This document shows, piece by piece, positions 24,076 through 24,272 of a stretch of 24,272 nucleotides of DNA. Made by a program: the position numbers and the translations under genes. The notes under the pieces are model-generated. The model was not told where the DNA came from and made no database searches. It saw nothing but the letters and a program-made list of their open reading frames with translations. Each line of letters opens with the position of its first letter. The stretch's first letter is position 1. The DNA is from a virus. The DNA lies in IMG/VR virus record IMGVR_UViG_3300006802_000554, positions 1 to 24,272 of that record; one strand, 5' to 3'.

Positions 24076-24272
24076 GTGATTCTGCCCGACCACGAAATCC
24101 GCCGCCTCTGCCGCATGAAGGCGATGGTCAGTCCCTACAACGAGGAGAACCTCAACCCCGCCAGCCTCGACGTCACCCTTGGCGACCGCATCATGATCGA
24201 GGTTCCCCACACCCCCGAGCTTCAGCAAGTACTTATCTCGGACCACACCCAAGACGACCCTTACTGGATTCA
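24076..24272 (+). CDS. dcd: dCTP deaminase / dUTPase-fold protein, N-terminal part (cut by window end)
   Basis: Reading from GTG at 24076, the frame is open to the window end and gives about 65 residues. They begin VILPDHEIRRLCRMKAMVSP and continue EENLNPASLDVTLGDRIMIE. The segment NPASLDVTLG is the hallmark of dCTP deaminases (usual form NPAS-x-D-x-x-LG), which turn dCTP into dUTP in thymidylate supply. The start is chosen by alignment of the typical opening (M-I-L-x-D-x-E-I); no ATG or clear Shine-Dalgarno sequence is near. It lies 35 bases after the last tail gene. The rest, with the catalytic residues, is outside the window, so deaminase and bifunctional dCTP deaminase/dUTPase cannot be told apart. 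Confidence 0.8.
   Translation, partial: MILPDHEIRRLCRMKAMVSPYNEENLNPASLDVTLGDRIMIEVPHTPELQQVLISDHTQDDPYWI

Overview
The window is a late (structural) gene block of a long-tailed, lambda-like siphovirus or prophage. All recognisable genes lie on the + strand, packed end to end. The order follows lambda closely: small terminase (Nu1-like), large terminase (A), gpW-like joining protein, portal (B), maturation protease plus major capsid protein (C and E roles, here one 1013-residue ORF), two small head-associated proteins, FII-like attachment protein, U-like tail terminator, tail tube (V role), G and G-T chaperones made by a -1 frameshift, tape measure (H), then M, L, K, I and J. Behind J come a repeat-containing tail fibre, a small beta-rich protein and the start of a dCTP deaminase cut by the window edge. 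No integrase, repressor, lysis gene, tRNA or CRISPR array is present, so lifestyle cannot be decided here.

Host: the DNA looks GC-rich with a very C-rich coding strand (codons mostly end in C), and most genes start without a clear Shine-Dalgarno sequence. That is compatible with a cyanobacterial host, among others, but nothing in the window proves it. Neither the HIP1 octamer nor a photosynthesis gene was seen.

Layout: 1-151 leader, possibly holding packaging signals; 152-2591 terminase; 2657-8555 head; terminator at 8579-8609; 8624-10810 head-tail joining and tail tube; terminator at 10849-10892; 10930-16668 tail chaperones, tape measure and tail-tip genes M and L; 16697-17335 a free-standing HNH endonuclease gene in an AT-richer island; 17332-22431 K, I and J; 22431-24040 fibre and accessory tail protein; 24076-end dCTP deaminase. 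Genes are coupled by ATGA, GTGA or TGATG overlaps at B/protease-capsid, M/L, HNH/K, I/J, J/fibre and fibre/last tail gene.

How it works together: the terminase cuts and pumps DNA through the portal into a shell built from the fused protease-capsid product. W, FII and U join and close the head-tail interface, while V polymerises round the tape measure with help from G and G-T. M, L, K, I, J and the fibre build the host-recognising tip. The most unusual items are the multi-module protease-capsid ORF with recurrent linker motifs at its module boundaries, guest domains in the tail tube protein and in J, the endonuclease island with AT-rich flanks, and a strikingly recurrent short word (TGGNNCG, mainly TGGAACG and TGGTCCG) in all reading frames.
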